Positions 17,050 to 26,771 of a DNA stretch of 27,700 nucleotides are shown piece by piece; the first letter of the stretch is position 1; each line of letters begins with the position of its first letter. Under the pieces are notes generated by a model, which ran no database searches, was not told the DNA's origin, and saw nothing but the letters and a program-made list of their open reading frames with translations. Origin of the DNA: Willaertia magna (Eukaryota > Heterolobosea > Eutetramitea > Acrasida > Naegleriidae); NCBI GenBank assembly GCA_902984215.1, contig CADWAF010002300.1:1-27700 (forward strand). Reading direction: 5' to 3'. The position numbers were made by a program, and so were the translations under genes.

Positions 17050-18396
17050 ATGCATAGCTATAGTAACAATAATAATACCCGTCGTTTTTCCTTGCAACTT
17101 TCGGAAGACTTTTACTTTACTCTAGGCGAGCAACCTAACCATGTAATGACCACTAACAATAACTCCAACGAAAGTTGTTTTCAAAGATGTAGCCCCACAC
17201 TGTTTGGAAATTATGGTAACCTTCCATTTACAGAGCTAGATAGTTCTACAAACAATCTAGAGACGGCAATTATTCATGAAAATTTTGTATACTATTCAGC
17301 AGAACAAGAAGAAGAAGTACTTTCTAGTCAACCAGAAGCATCAACGTATTTCAATTTGTTTCCTTCACCTACAACTAATAATACCACCCTCAAATACTGT
17401 AATAATAATAACGAGGATGATAGCATAAACAAAGGGGATGGCAGCTATCTAAATACTAGTTTCAAGGCTGAAAATTCTTTTGTTCCTCAATGCATAACCA
17501 TAAAAGAAAAGCAAGAAGCTTCTTTAATGACTTCAGGGAATAGATTTTATTCTCCATGTACAAGTACCAGTAGCGCCGCTGAGATTAGTTATAACCCATC
17601 AGAAGGATGTTGTTCTTTAAGGACGGATGTTGGTTGTCCTTGTTTGTTAAAGCTTTGCAATAATGTAGTGAATAGTAACAACAATAATTCAATAACTAAT
17701 TTAGAATTGCTTAAAGCTATACAACAAATTGTTACTTGTGGGAATTTGTCCAGCCAAGAGTTGAACATGGTTTTAATCTCTTTATTGCAACAATTAATAG
17801 TGAAGAATAACAAATCTGAAAACACTACTTTTAATAATCCAGTTGCTGTAGCAGTAAATACAACTATAACGCAACAACAATCACAAACAGGTATAACTCC
17901 CATCATACCCAACAATAATTGTAATGGTCAACAGATAGTTAGTCAACCACAGCCCAATTACGAAAAGTCCCAACACCACTTTATACCAATAGTAACTACT
18001 GAGCCCATTCAATCTAATGAAACAATAATTGCTCCAATCCAACCTACAGTAACTAATCAAGAGTATTGTTTTGTTCCTTATCCCTCAACCTCTACAAACA
18101 TCATTTCCAATGCAAATGTAAATTCTGTCTCTCCAAAAAAGAAAAACAAAACTGAAAGCAAAAGAAAAAATAGCAGAAGAAAGAGTGAAAATTCTGCAGC
18201 CTCGTTAGCTTCAGAAGATTTAACAATTATTAATTGTTTTCCTCAACAAGGAATTAAGAAGAAGAAAAGAAATTCTCCAAAAAGCAATACAACTAATACC
18301 AATGGCTCTTCCATTCAAATACATCATAATTATTATAATGAGATGGTGTTTAAACAAAAACATCCAAATCAAAGATATTATAGATTTGATGATTAA
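17050..18396 (+). CDS. Asn/Gln-rich protein with a conserved basic/aromatic tail, paralogue 2 (448 aa)
   Basis: This is the longer tandem paralogue of the gene at 15352. It has an Asn/Ser/Thr-rich N-terminal half, a Cys-rich patch (GCCSLRTDVGCPCLLKLC, 186-203) absent from paralogue 1, a Leu-rich helix (ELNMVLISLLQQLIV, 237-251), two basic clusters (KKKNKTESKRKNSRRK, 363-378; KKKKR, 403-407) and the shared tail IHHNYYNEMVFKQKHPNQRY plus YRFDD at the very C-terminus. The basic stretches suggest nuclear import. The tail is conserved in DNA and protein while the rest has diverged, so the tail is probably the functional part. The family is unknown to me; a transcription or RNA-granule role is possible. 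Confidence 0.8.
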   Translation: MHSYSNNNNTRRFSLQLSEDFYFTLGEQPNHVMTTNNNSNESCFQRCSPTLFGNYGNLPFTELDSSTNNLETAIIHENFVYYSAEQEEEVLSSQPEASTYFNLFPSPTTNNTTLKYCNNNNEDDSINKGDGSYLNTSFKAENSFVPQCITIKEKQEASLMTSGNRFYSPCTSTSSAAEISYNPSEGCCSLRTDVGCPCLLKLCNNVVNSNNNNSITNLELLKAIQQIVTCGNLSSQELNMVLISLLQQLIVKNNKSENTTFNNPVAVAVNTTITQQQSQTGITPIIPNNNCNGQQIVSQPQPNYEKSQHHFIPIVTTEPIQSNETIIAPIQPTVTNQEYCFVPYPSTSTNIISNANVNSVSPKKKNKTESKRKNSRRKSENSAASLASEDLTIINCFPQQGIKKKKRNSPKSNTTNTNGSSIQIHHNYYNEMVFKQKHPNQRYYRFDD

Positions 18397-18401
18397 TTAT
18401 T

Positions 18402-18450
18402 TTGTAATTATCCAAGTAAGGTAACTAAAAGTATTTTGGAATAATTACAA
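18402..18450 (+). terminator. 3'-UTR stem-loop after paralogue 2
   Basis: TTGTAATTAT (18402-18411) pairs with ATAATTACAA (18441-18450) across 29 bases, starting 6 bases after the stop codon. It is AT-only apart from one G-C pair, so the stem is weak; it may mark the 3' end of the transcript or be chance. Confidence 0.25.
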
Positions 18451-18549
18451 TTTAGTAAAGTCTTTGTTTTTAGATTGTTATAATTATTATTTAACAAAAT
18501 AAAAGCCAAAAGATTTTTGAGCCTAAAGAAAAACAATTAAAAAAACAAA

Positions 18550-18867
18550 ATGTGGGGAAGAAACGTTGACATTAATGGGCAACCAATTAAACAAAACATT
18601 AATTTGGGCGGAGCAAACTCTGATAATGTAGGCAGTGACTCTAATCCAGAACAATTTTCAGACTGGAATGAAAAATTAAAATCATCAAATAAGGATAGTG
18701 ACATTGGAATGAACGCTGGCTTATCCAAGAACTTGAATAAACCAAGTGATGAATTACAATTAAGTAAAGATATTTCTGACACTCTTTCAAAAAGAAATCA
18801 AGAAGATAATAAAAAAGTTGATGTAGACAATTTCGATATTAGTGGATCCCAAAGCTTTAAGAAATAA
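18550..18867 (+). CDS. Small hydrophilic protein, tandem paralogue A (105 aa)
   Basis: A charged Ser/Asn/Asp/Lys-rich protein with no hydrophobic segment and no known motif; it looks intrinsically disordered. Its C-terminal two thirds align with the gene at 19188: shared blocks are EKL..S.NKD.D, LSK or SKPS.EL.LS.D.S, .RNQ...KK..VDN and a final KK. The two are tandem duplicates; this copy has about 35 extra residues at the N-terminus (MWGRNVDINGQPIKQNINLG and on). Small disordered proteins of this kind include LEA-like stress proteins and regulatory peptides, but I cannot assign either. The conserved frame and A-rich leader support a real gene. AATAAA follows at 18887-18892. Confidence 0.7.
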   Translation: MWGRNVDINGQPIKQNINLGGANSDNVGSDSNPEQFSDWNEKLKSSNKDSDIGMNAGLSKNLNKPSDELQLSKDISDTLSKRNQEDNKKVDVDNFDISGSQSFKK

Positions 18868-19187
18868 ACATGTGAAACACTTTTTAAATAAATTTGTTAT
18901 TTGTAAAAAAAACTCTTTTTTAAAACTGTAAATGTGACAAATTTTTCAACAAAACCAATTTGTGAAATATCCAACGAAGCCTGTTTGAAAGAAATTCAAC
19001 TAGTTGTTGCTAAAGCTTTCCTTTTAAAAATCAACTTGTAGAAAGACTATCAATAATAACAAAACGAAAGCTACTTCTATTTTTAATAATCTTTGTTTAG
19101 AATTTTAAAAATTATCAATACAAATTCAACAATTATTTCTAAATTCTTATTTAAAACATAAAAAAAAATCCTTTACAAAATATAAAA
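18868..19187 (+). promoter_or_regulatory. Spacer between the small tandem paralogues
   Basis: These 320 bases hold the 3' end of paralogue A, with AATAAA at 18887-18892, and the promoter of paralogue B, which ends in an A-rich leader. I see no further gene or structured RNA. Confidence 0.4.
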
Positions 19188-19400
19188 ATGAATAACGATT
19201 CCAAAACTCCACAATTTTACGACCGTCAAGAAAAATTACAATCAATCAATAAAGATATTGACACTAATAGTTTAAGTAAACCAAGTGCAGAATTACATTT
19301 AAGTAATGATTTATCAGGAACTGATGCCAACAGAAATCAACAAGGAAGTAAAAAGATGCAAGTTGATAATTTAAATGTTGGTAGTGATATTAAAAAGTAA
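19188..19400 (+). CDS. Small hydrophilic protein, tandem paralogue B (70 aa)
   Basis: The shorter copy of the pair with 18550. It is hydrophilic and disordered-looking, beginning MNNDSKTPQFYDRQEKLQS, followed by the shared SKPSAELHLSNDLSG, NRNQQGSKK and VDNLNVGSD. It has a 6-residue gap relative to paralogue A in the middle and no long N-terminal extension. Conservation of the frame between two diverged copies is the main evidence that both are translated. AATAAA at 19422-19427 lies 22 bases after the stop. No function is assigned. Confidence 0.7.
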   Translation: MNNDSKTPQFYDRQEKLQSINKDIDTNSLSKPSAELHLSNDLSGTDANRNQQGSKKMQVDNLNVGSDIKK

Positions 19401-19674
19401 CAATTGTTGTTCCTTTTTATAAATAAACGTTTTATTAATCTTTGTTAATAAATATTTTGTTCTTATTGAGTTTATTTTGTACAGAGCAAACACTTTGTTT
19501 TGTAAAACAACATTTTTTTGTAACCACCAATCTTTCAAACTCTTCACATTTCACAAAATTTTCTATTGGTTTCTTTTACACTTGTCTTTCAAAAATTGAC
19601 GGAACTCGAACTTACAACAAGATCAAACTTATTTAAAAAGACCATCACAAAATTAAAAACAATAATAAAAAAGA

Positions 19675-20172
19675 ATGAAATTACAAGCACATTTTCTAGA
19701 AGAAAGTAAAGAAGCCTTTAATGATTTCCGATTAAGAAAAGGTGAATTTCAAAATAAATCAATATTAGCTTATAAAGCAGATGAAACAAATACATTAGAA
19801 ATTGACACCATACTAACAAATCTTTATACTTTTAATGAATTAAAAGAAGAATTACAAAAAACAAATGAAATTCGTTATATTTGTTATTTCATCCACTTTG
19901 AACCACCAAAAATAGAAAGTAGTAGTAATGATGACACTAATAATAATAATATAATTGGTAATAATATGATTGGTAATGAAAAGAGAAGTAAAATGATTTT
20001 AATTTCATGGAATCCATTACCTTCAAGTAAAGATAAATTTTTATCTTCAGGTACTTGTGTTTATTTAAGAAATATTTTACCGGGAATATTTTTAACTATT
20101 CAAGCGACGAGTGTTCAAGACTTGGATGAGGAAAGAATTATTAAGGAATGTTTAAAGAGAGTGGTTAATTAA
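19675..20172 (+). CDS. ADF/cofilin-homology domain protein (165 aa)
   Basis: The whole protein fits one ADF-H domain, the fold of cofilin, coactosin and glia maturation factor, which bind actin or Arp2/3. Key features are the N-terminal helix with FNDFRLRKGE, the strand RYICYFIHFEP, the strand SKMILISWNPLPSSKDKFLS and the long actin-binding helix region SSGTCVYLRNILPGIFLTIQ followed by ATSVQDLDEERIIKEC. An Asn-rich insertion (about 82-104) lies between strands. The usual cofilin N-terminal Ser next to Met, the site of inhibitory phosphorylation, is absent (MKLQ), so regulation may differ. It would act in the actin cytoskeleton. Whether it severs filaments like cofilin or acts like GMF cannot be settled. 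Confidence 0.85.
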   Translation: MKLQAHFLEESKEAFNDFRLRKGEFQNKSILAYKADETNTLEIDTILTNLYTFNELKEELQKTNEIRYICYFIHFEPPKIESSSNDDTNNNNIIGNNMIGNEKRSKMILISWNPLPSSKDKFLSSGTCVYLRNILPGIFLTIQATSVQDLDEERIIKECLKRVVN

Positions 20173-20270
20173 TTATCTGTTTTTTATTTCATTATCATTT
20201 TTTGTAAATAATTTTAAAATAATTAAAATAATTTTAAAATAAAATTAAGCCTTTGAAGAAGAAAAAAAAA

Positions 20271-21035
20271 ATGCCGCAACTTAAGAAAGCACAAAAGAAA
20301 TATTCTAATAAAAAGAAGAATGAAGAAGAGGAAGTTGAAGAAAAAGAGATTAATAATGCATCTTCATCTTCCGATAAAGTAGAAAAAGAAGAAGAAATCA
20401 AAAAAGAAGAAGAAGAAGAAGAAGAAAATGATCAAACAACAATCAATAAAATTCAACCAATTAAAGTTATTTATTGTCCAGAATGTAGTTATCCAATTGA
20501 GTTTTGTGAGTTTTCAGATAAATGGAAATTATGTGCTAAATGGTTAGAAGTACATCATCCTAAGGTATTAGCTGAATTAAATGAATTAAGAGATCAAGAT
20601 AAAAATAAAGATAAAAAGATTGATAAAAAAGTTGCAAAAGAAGTTGATGCAATTGTTGAAGGTAAAGTTGAAGAAAAGAAAGAAATTACTGGAAGAGAAT
20701 TACTTCTTAAAATTGATAAAAGAAGTAAGAAAAAGAGAATTACAATGGTTACAGGTATTGATAAATATATGGATGATGTTTTTAAGGGAGATGAAAAGAA
20801 TTTAAAAGAATTAGTTAAAAATTTTGGAAAGAAATTTGCATGTGGTTGTGCTATTGTAAAGAAACCAGAATTAAGTATTGAAATTCAAGGAGATGTTGCT
20901 ATTGAAGTTGCTCAACATTTTATTAGAGAATTAGGTGTTAATGAAAATCAAGTTTATGTTTTGGAAGATAAAAAGAAATATTTGGCCAAAGAAAGATTCT
21001 ATGATGATGACGATGATGATGATTCGGATTATTAA
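20271..21035 (+). CDS. DENR: Density-regulated protein DENR/Tma22 (254 aa)
   Basis: A Cys cluster (YCPECSYPIEFCEF with a further Cys: C69, C72, C79, C88) and a C-terminal SUI1/eIF1-type domain (about 148-228: KRSKKKRITMVTGIDKYMDD, FGKKFACGCAIVKKP, IEIQGDV) identify DENR. With MCT-1 it recycles 40S subunits and supports reinitiation in the cytosol. The first 60 residues are a Lys/Glu-rich low-complexity stretch longer than in most DENR, and an Asp-rich tail ends the protein. The frame extends six codons upstream, but that start is TTG; the first ATG, after a long A-run at 20261-20270, is at 20271. AATAAA lies at 21048-21053. The MCT-1 partner gene is not in this window. Confidence 0.92.
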   Translation: MPQLKKAQKKYSNKKKNEEEEVEEKEINNASSSSDKVEKEEEIKKEEEEEEENDQTTINKIQPIKVIYCPECSYPIEFCEFSDKWKLCAKWLEVHHPKVLAELNELRDQDKNKDKKIDKKVAKEVDAIVEGKVEEKKEITGRELLLKIDKRSKKKRITMVTGIDKYMDDVFKGDEKNLKELVKNFGKKFACGCAIVKKPELSIEIQGDVAIEVAQHFIRELGVNENQVYVLEDKKKYLAKERFYDDDDDDDSDY

Positions 21036-21047
21036 AAATCTTTACAA

Positions 21048-21053
21048 AATAAA
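21048..21053 (+). terminator. Poly(A) signal AATAAA of DENR
   Basis: Canonical AATAAA 13 bases after the stop codon of DENR, followed by TTGTAAT and AT-rich DNA. The next gene converges from the right. Confidence 0.45.
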
Positions 21054-21271
21054 TTGTAATATAATTTATTTAAACTAACAAAATTTTACCTAAAAAAGGT
21101 GATCAGATTTTCTTTCTTCTTTTTCAATTTCTGTATCATTTTCCTTAAGTATAAAATCATTTCATTGATTGTCACTACTTTTCGTTCACTTGTACCATAA
21201 CATGACATTCGGTCAACCAAAGGGACAAAAGTTTTGTACTCATAAATTATTTAAAACAAATTGTTAATAAT

Positions 21272-22444
21272 TTATTGTTGTTTACACTCAGGTTGTTGTT
21301 GTTGAGTTTGTTCACCACCTTCTTGGTGTTGTTGTAAAGCTTGTTGAATCATTTGTTCAGCACCTTCAACAGTACTGAAATCACCTTCAGCTGGTAAAGC
21401 AACATTAAGGAAATATTTAACAGAGTATGGAATAATACTACTCTTGAAAGTTTCACCTAAATCACCATCAACTTGTAATAAATCATTAAACATTTCATTT
21501 TCTTCATCCTTTTCCATTTCTTCTTCAAGATTTTTAAAGAAGTTAAAGAATGAATCTTTTGGTTCCTTAACTTGAACAGTTCTAGTTCTAGTACCAGACT
21601 TATGTTTTTGTTTCTTTGTTGTAACCTTAACAGTTAAATCCTTTCCTTCTTTCCAGTTAATTTCAGTACCTTCACTGATTGCAATATCTTCACTATCTGG
21701 TTCATCATAATAATATGTCTTTGTTAAAACTTCATTAGTAAAGAATGGATTTTCAGCAAACTTAAAGTGGATCTTAAAACCTGGATTATATTTAACATCA
21801 TCTTCTTCTTCTTCACCTTCCTTCTTTTCTTCAGTCTTTTCTGGTTTTGGTTTAGCTGGGAATTCTTCAAGAATGATATCTTTAATGTATTTTAATGCTT
21901 CTAAATCATCTTCTTGAATCATTTCACTTCTAATTTCAGAATGTAATAAGACTTTATACCAGAATTCAGGAACACCCTTTAATGCTTCTTCTTCATCCTT
22001 CTTTTCACCTTGAACTTCAATTTGTACCTTTGATAATTCTTCTTCAGTTGGTTCCTTATCTCCAGTAACAATTTCTTGTCTTCTAATGATAAGTGGAGCA
22101 TAAAGCGCATTATATTTATCTCTAAGTTTTTGATATTCTTCTTCAAATTGATTTTCTAAATCATCATATTGTTGTTGTAAAGTCTTTAAAACACCAATTT
22201 TTTGTTGAACCTTTGGTGGATAATGTGCTAATTCTTTAGTTTCAATTTGTTTTAATTCTTCTGGTGTTGCTTTTCTAACCATGATTGGCATACCCTAAAT
22301 AATAAAAAAATTAGTATTTAATTAATACTATTAATATAAAAAATAATAATTACTTACTGCTCCGAATAAATCTTCTTCTTCTTCATCAAAGTCTTCTTCT
22401 TCGGTTGGTTGAAAGTTAAAATTGAATTTTTGAGCACCTGGCAT
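21272..22444 (-). CDS. Nucleosome assembly protein NAP1 family, one intron (369 aa)
   Basis: Exon 1 is 22358-22444 (29 codons, MPGAQKFNFN then an acidic run), the intron 22295-22357 (63 bases, GTAAGT...TTTAG) and exon 2 is 21272-22294. Signatures are the long helix (PPKVQQKIGVLKTLQQQYDD), YAPLIIRRQEIV, GVPEFWYKVLLHSE, FAENPFFTNEVLTKTYYY, GTEINWKEGKDLTVK, DSFFNFFKNL and SSIIPYSVKYFLNVALPAEG. NAP1 proteins are histone H2A-H2B chaperones and shuttle between cytosol and nucleus. The usual acidic C-terminal tail is missing; the protein ends in a Gln-rich stretch (QQALQQHQEGGEQTQQQQ), which is odd for NAP1. A second short acidic block lies near residue 180-195. The SET branch of the superfamily is an alternative, but the FFNFF core favours NAP1. 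Confidence 0.9.
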
Positions 22445-22823
22445 TTTTGAAGGGTAAAAGGTTTTTTTAAAAAAAGATGGGTTTTTTAGCTTATTTTTTT
22501 TTTCAAGCAATTCTAATAAATTATGCAACTACTACTGCTACCCGGTAGATTTGAAATGGGGTTTTGGAAATTGTTGAAGTGAGGGAGGTGTGTCTGCCTA
22601 AAATACTGATTATTAATTATTGGAATGTTTCAATATTTTAATTGAACGAAAAAGTTAGTTATGGTTTTTATTTCATTTTGTTGTAATTGATATGTGTAGC
22701 AATTTATTTGTTGATTGTTTTAAATTGTTGATTTTAATTTTATTTATTTATTTCCACTTTTTTCTGAATTTATTTAAATAAAAAAATTTAGTATTTAAAA
22801 AAAAATAAGTTATTGTTATTTTA
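22445..22823. promoter_or_regulatory. Divergent NAP1/FAAP100-like intergenic region
   Basis: A 379-bp gap holding both promoters. The NAP1 side is less AT-rich; the right side becomes almost pure A/T before the ATG at 22824. No RNA gene or clear repeat is seen. Confidence 0.4.
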
Positions 22824-25800
22824 ATGAAAGATTTAATTTTACAAAATAATCAAAATTTCGGAAAGCCCTTCTCCTTTATTATTAATAAAAATTTAAATAA
22901 AGAACAATTCTCATTTGATAAAAGATATCAATGTATCCAAGGTATTTCCGAAGATAAACAAGATTTAACATCCTCTTTTAGCCTTTCCGTTTATCTTTCA
23001 CAACCTAATACTTTACATATCTTAAAGAATAATGAATTAAAACAAATTATTAATTTACCACAACTACCTTCTTTCACTAATAATAGTAGTAATTTTAAAT
23101 TTATTAAATCATTTCATTTATACCAAAGAAAACAAAAGAAATTTACTTTATTAATTATTGATTCAAACTTAAAATTATATCAATTAGATCTTTTTAAAAA
23201 AGAAAAGAAAAGAAAGGATAATAATAATCAGTCAACCAGTAATAATAATAACGTTACAACAATTACTATTAAAAAGAAAAATAGAAGCACTAGCTCCACA
23301 AATTTAACAACAAATAATAATGGCAACATCAACAATAACGGCAATGTTAACAATAATAGTGAAAATATAAATCTTTTTAAAAAGGAAAAGATAATAACTG
23401 GTTTAACAAATATTGTAACAATAAAAAATCAATTATTTTCAACACATGGGATAATTTTAAAAGAAATTGACGATAATGATTTATTATTTGATTTTACAAA
23501 AAATTTAAGAGATATTGATTTACAAAATATTGATTGCAATATTACTTGTATTTATTCTTCATTTAAAAATAATAAGAAAATTTTATTTCCAAATGAAATT
23601 TTATTTATTTTATCAACAAATAATTATTTAATAATTAATCAAGTAATTGTAAAGAAAAAAAAGAAAAGTTGTTCAATTAAAGAAATTTTAAAATTTCAAT
23701 TTTCAGATTTAAATAATATAAACTATAACACATTTACAACAAATATAAACTTTTTTTATAGTTTATCAACATTTATAAATAATGAAAATAAAGAACAAGA
23801 TTTACCAATTAAATTTCAAAACCAAATGAACTTCTTTTTAGACGATCAATTAATTAAATATCTATTTGGAACTGAAGTTTTATTATATTTATCTTCTGGA
23901 TTTAACCTAAATATAGAGAATATCACAAGTAATAAAAAGAAAGAAAAGAATATTGGTACAATTGGAATGGTTGGATGTAAAGATGGTTCAATAATTAGTT
24001 TTTTAACAAATCATTATCAAATGATTGGACAACCTCAAATATTGATAAGATTAAAAGAACCAATACAGAATATTATACCATTTCGTATTGAAAGTAATAA
24101 CAACAGTAAGAATGTATTAGATAAATTAAAATGTAATGCAATTTTATTTGTTGGGTAAGTATTATTATTTTATATCTTAATTATTTAAAATATTATTAAA
24201 TAGTGAGAAGGGATATTTATATTTTATATATTTACAAAAAGATGGAATATTACAACAACATTCTTATTATTTAAACAAGACTATAACTTCTTCCATTATT
24301 GTGAAAAATCAATTTTTATTTACAGATACTAATGGAATTCTCTACAGTATGTTACTCTACAAAAAAGTAAAAGAAACCAACGTAAATGTCAATACTTTAC
24401 AATTAAACAAAACTACAACTAAAATACAAATAATAGATAATATAGAAATGAGAGAAATACCAATTTATAAAGGTGATATCTTTTCTATTCATTCAACTTA
24501 CTTTCCCTCGTTTGTTGGTACAAATAGATCAAATGAATATTTAACTGAGGTTCAAACTTTAAATGATAGTTCAATTTCTTTATCTCAATTTAGTGGAAAT
24601 CTAGATGAAAGTGATATATTTGGAAGATCTATTGTAAAACAATATGGTACTTGTATGATAATTACAAAATCTGGTAAATTATTAAAAATTAAAGTTCCAA
24701 CACATGATTTAATTGATGAACATTTAGGTAAAAGTATGAGAATGAAAAGAATTCAACTTGGAATAAGAGATTTAATTCAACAAGTTGATGTAATTCAAAA
24801 TAATATTGACCAACAAGAAAAGGAACAACAAGTAAGTTTAATTGTTACTAATATTAGTATTTATTAATACATTATTATTTAGTTATTAAATTTTGAAATA
24901 TATTCTACAAATGTTGCAATGCATCTTTTACATGAGTGGCAACATCAAGGAAATCGTTTACAATGTGAAATGAAAGCATATACCCAAAGAGATCAGTTAG
25001 AATCTGTTGTTGAATGTAACATCTACAATGGAACTGAATTTCATCTATTTGAGCAATGGTCAGGTAAGTTATTAATAATTATTTGTCAAATAATAACCTT
25101 TAATCATAATTTTGTAACAACTATTTAAAATAGTTATTGTAATAATAGAACAAGATAATTCTCCAATTAAATCTTTTAGTTTTTCGATTAAATATTTAGC
25201 TTCAAAGTCAACTTGGAATAAGATCATTTCATTAAGAGATTATTTCCAAAAATCTTTAAATCCAATTAAATTAACAATTTATTTAACATTTACTCAAAGA
25301 GAAGGACAATTTTCAATACCTCTTCATCAACAAACTTTCCTCTTTACTGATTTTATGATTAGAAATTTAAATGAAGAGGAGAAAAATAGAAATACTTTAA
25401 AACAACAAATATTTAAGAATTTGGGTATGTCATCTTCCTCGTCATCAGGTAATATTATACAAACCTATCAACAAAATAACACTTTAAGCAACGACCTTTT
25501 AATGAATCGTGTATTAGATATATGTCAAAAAGCAAATATAGGGAAAACTATTCCATCAAATTTACAATTTCCTGATCTTCAACAATTATCTATGAATACA
25601 AATATTATTCATACCTTTAAGTTTAGGATACAAGATGATTTGTTTGATAATAATTCTTTAGATTGTTGGGATAAACTATTTAAATTTCCAATAATGTCTA
25701 ACAACGAAGATAATGTCAAGTCTTTAATGATGAATAATAATGAATCCTTATATAAGAATAATAGTAATTATAATGTATCATTATTAAGTCAAAGAGGGGA

Positions 25801-26218
25801 AGAGTTAAATATGAAAATAACTAAAATATCTAGTTCTACTACGAATAATCAACAACAATATGAGTTTGTTTTACAGGGAAGGAATTTACCTTCTTTAATA
25901 GCAGCTAGGCATTCTATATTATTAAAATTAAGTTCTTACTATCAATATTTACTTTCCATTGATAAAGAAGAAGCGATAATGAGACATCTTCCCTCAAAAG
26001 AAGAATTATTTTCGTGGATAAAGAGTGTTCAAGAAATTCAAAATGAAATTCTCAAATTATTTAATGAAACAAAACATTTACTAATCAATACTAAATTTAA
26101 GAAAGAAGAAAGTAATAGTACGGAAGAAATAACAATCATGATGAAGGAATTTTCAAGAATAGATCAACAAATAGCATATTTATATGAAGAAACGAGAAAA
26201 ATAAAGTATATCTTCTAG
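22824..26218 (+). CDS. FAAP100-like Fanconi anaemia core complex protein, four exons (1074 aa)
   Basis: Exons are 22824-24154, 24204-24831, 24883-25063 and 25134-26218; introns of 49, 51 and 70 bases all start GTAAGT and end TAG, and the joined frame closes at TAG. Residues 1 to about 600 look like a beta-propeller with Lys/Asn-rich loops (GTIGMVGCKDGSIISFLTNH, AILFVGEKGYLYFIYLQKDG, NQFLFTDTNGILYSMLL). Then come a coiled coil (about 620-665), a beta-sandwich-like part (LESVVECNIYNGTEFHLFEQ) and a helical C-terminus (FVLQGRNLPSLIAARHSILL, EIQNEILKLFNETKHLL). This order, and the look of the sandwich and C-terminal helices, match my memory of FAAP100, which with FANCB and FANCL forms the core of the FANCD2-I ubiquitin ligase. 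BBS-type propeller proteins are an alternative. The gene model is strong; the family call is moderate. Confidence 0.6.
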
Positions 26219-26442
26219 GTATTATTGCAATAACCACTGTTATGATTAAATATTGCCAACTAAGATAAAGGGAATAGTTTTGTTTGGCATAGATTTTTCA
26301 CTAGCTGTTATTGCTGAGACGGAAGCCTATCAAATATTTTTTCATTGTAAAATCTAAACACTCATTTTTGTGCGACAATTTTGCAAGTTGTTCGTTGAAA
26401 AAAATACATAAACACCCGTTTATCGTCAGAAACTAATACAAC

Positions 26443-26613
26443 ATGGGCTACGCAAATATCTGGTTCACTCACCCAAAGGAAAACTCAAAAGGTGCAAGAA
26501 GATGTAAAGTTTGTGGTAACAGAAGAGGTATGATCCGTAAATATGGATTAAACATTTGTAGACAATGTTTCAGAGAAAATGCTGCACAAATTGGCTTCAA
26601 TAAATTCAGATAA
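26443..26613 (+). CDS. RPS29: Ribosomal protein S29 / uS14, cytosolic (56 aa)
   Basis: A complete 56-codon gene, the family's usual length. It starts [20 protein letters not shown], with zinc ligands C21-x2-C24 (CKVC) and C39-x2-C42 (CRQC) around [14 protein letters not shown], and ends IGFNKFR. This is the eukaryotic form of uS14, in the head of the small ribosomal subunit near the decoding site. There is no intron. It lies 224 bp after the FAAP100-like gene on the same strand with its own leader (ACTAATACAAC before the ATG), and AATAAA at 26649-26654 follows the stop. Identification is essentially certain. Confidence 0.96.
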   Translation: MGYANIWFTHPKENSKGARRCKVCGNRRGMIRKYGLNICRQCFRENAAQIGFNKFR

Positions 26614-26648
26614 ACTCTTTTTTGTAGAACACTTTTTAAATTTTTAAT

Positions 26649-26654
26649 AATAAA
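26649..26654 (+). terminator. Poly(A) signal AATAAA of RPS29
   Basis: Canonical AATAAA 36 bases after the S29 stop codon, preceded by T-rich DNA. The next gene converges from the right. Confidence 0.45.
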
Positions 26655-26771
26655 AACCAAATTTTCTAATCATCTTCTCCTTCTTCCTACTAACCATCAA
26701 CAAAACAATTAAATAGAATTGATATAAAACGAGAACTAAATGTAAAACACACAAAGCAAAAAGTTTATTAT

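Noticed and set aside
19590..19620. GGAACTCGAAC, a possible tRNA T-arm
   Set aside because: No cloverleaf can be built around it; flanks are AT-rich without an acceptor stem.
19442..19636. 64-codon frame with a hydrophobic start before the ADF-H gene
   Set aside because: Begins at a non-AUG-like context in AT-rich leader DNA; hydrophobicity is due to T-rich sequence.
20253..20270. Upstream extension of DENR by six codons
   Set aside because: The extension would start at TTG; the first ATG at 20271 has the usual A-run before it.
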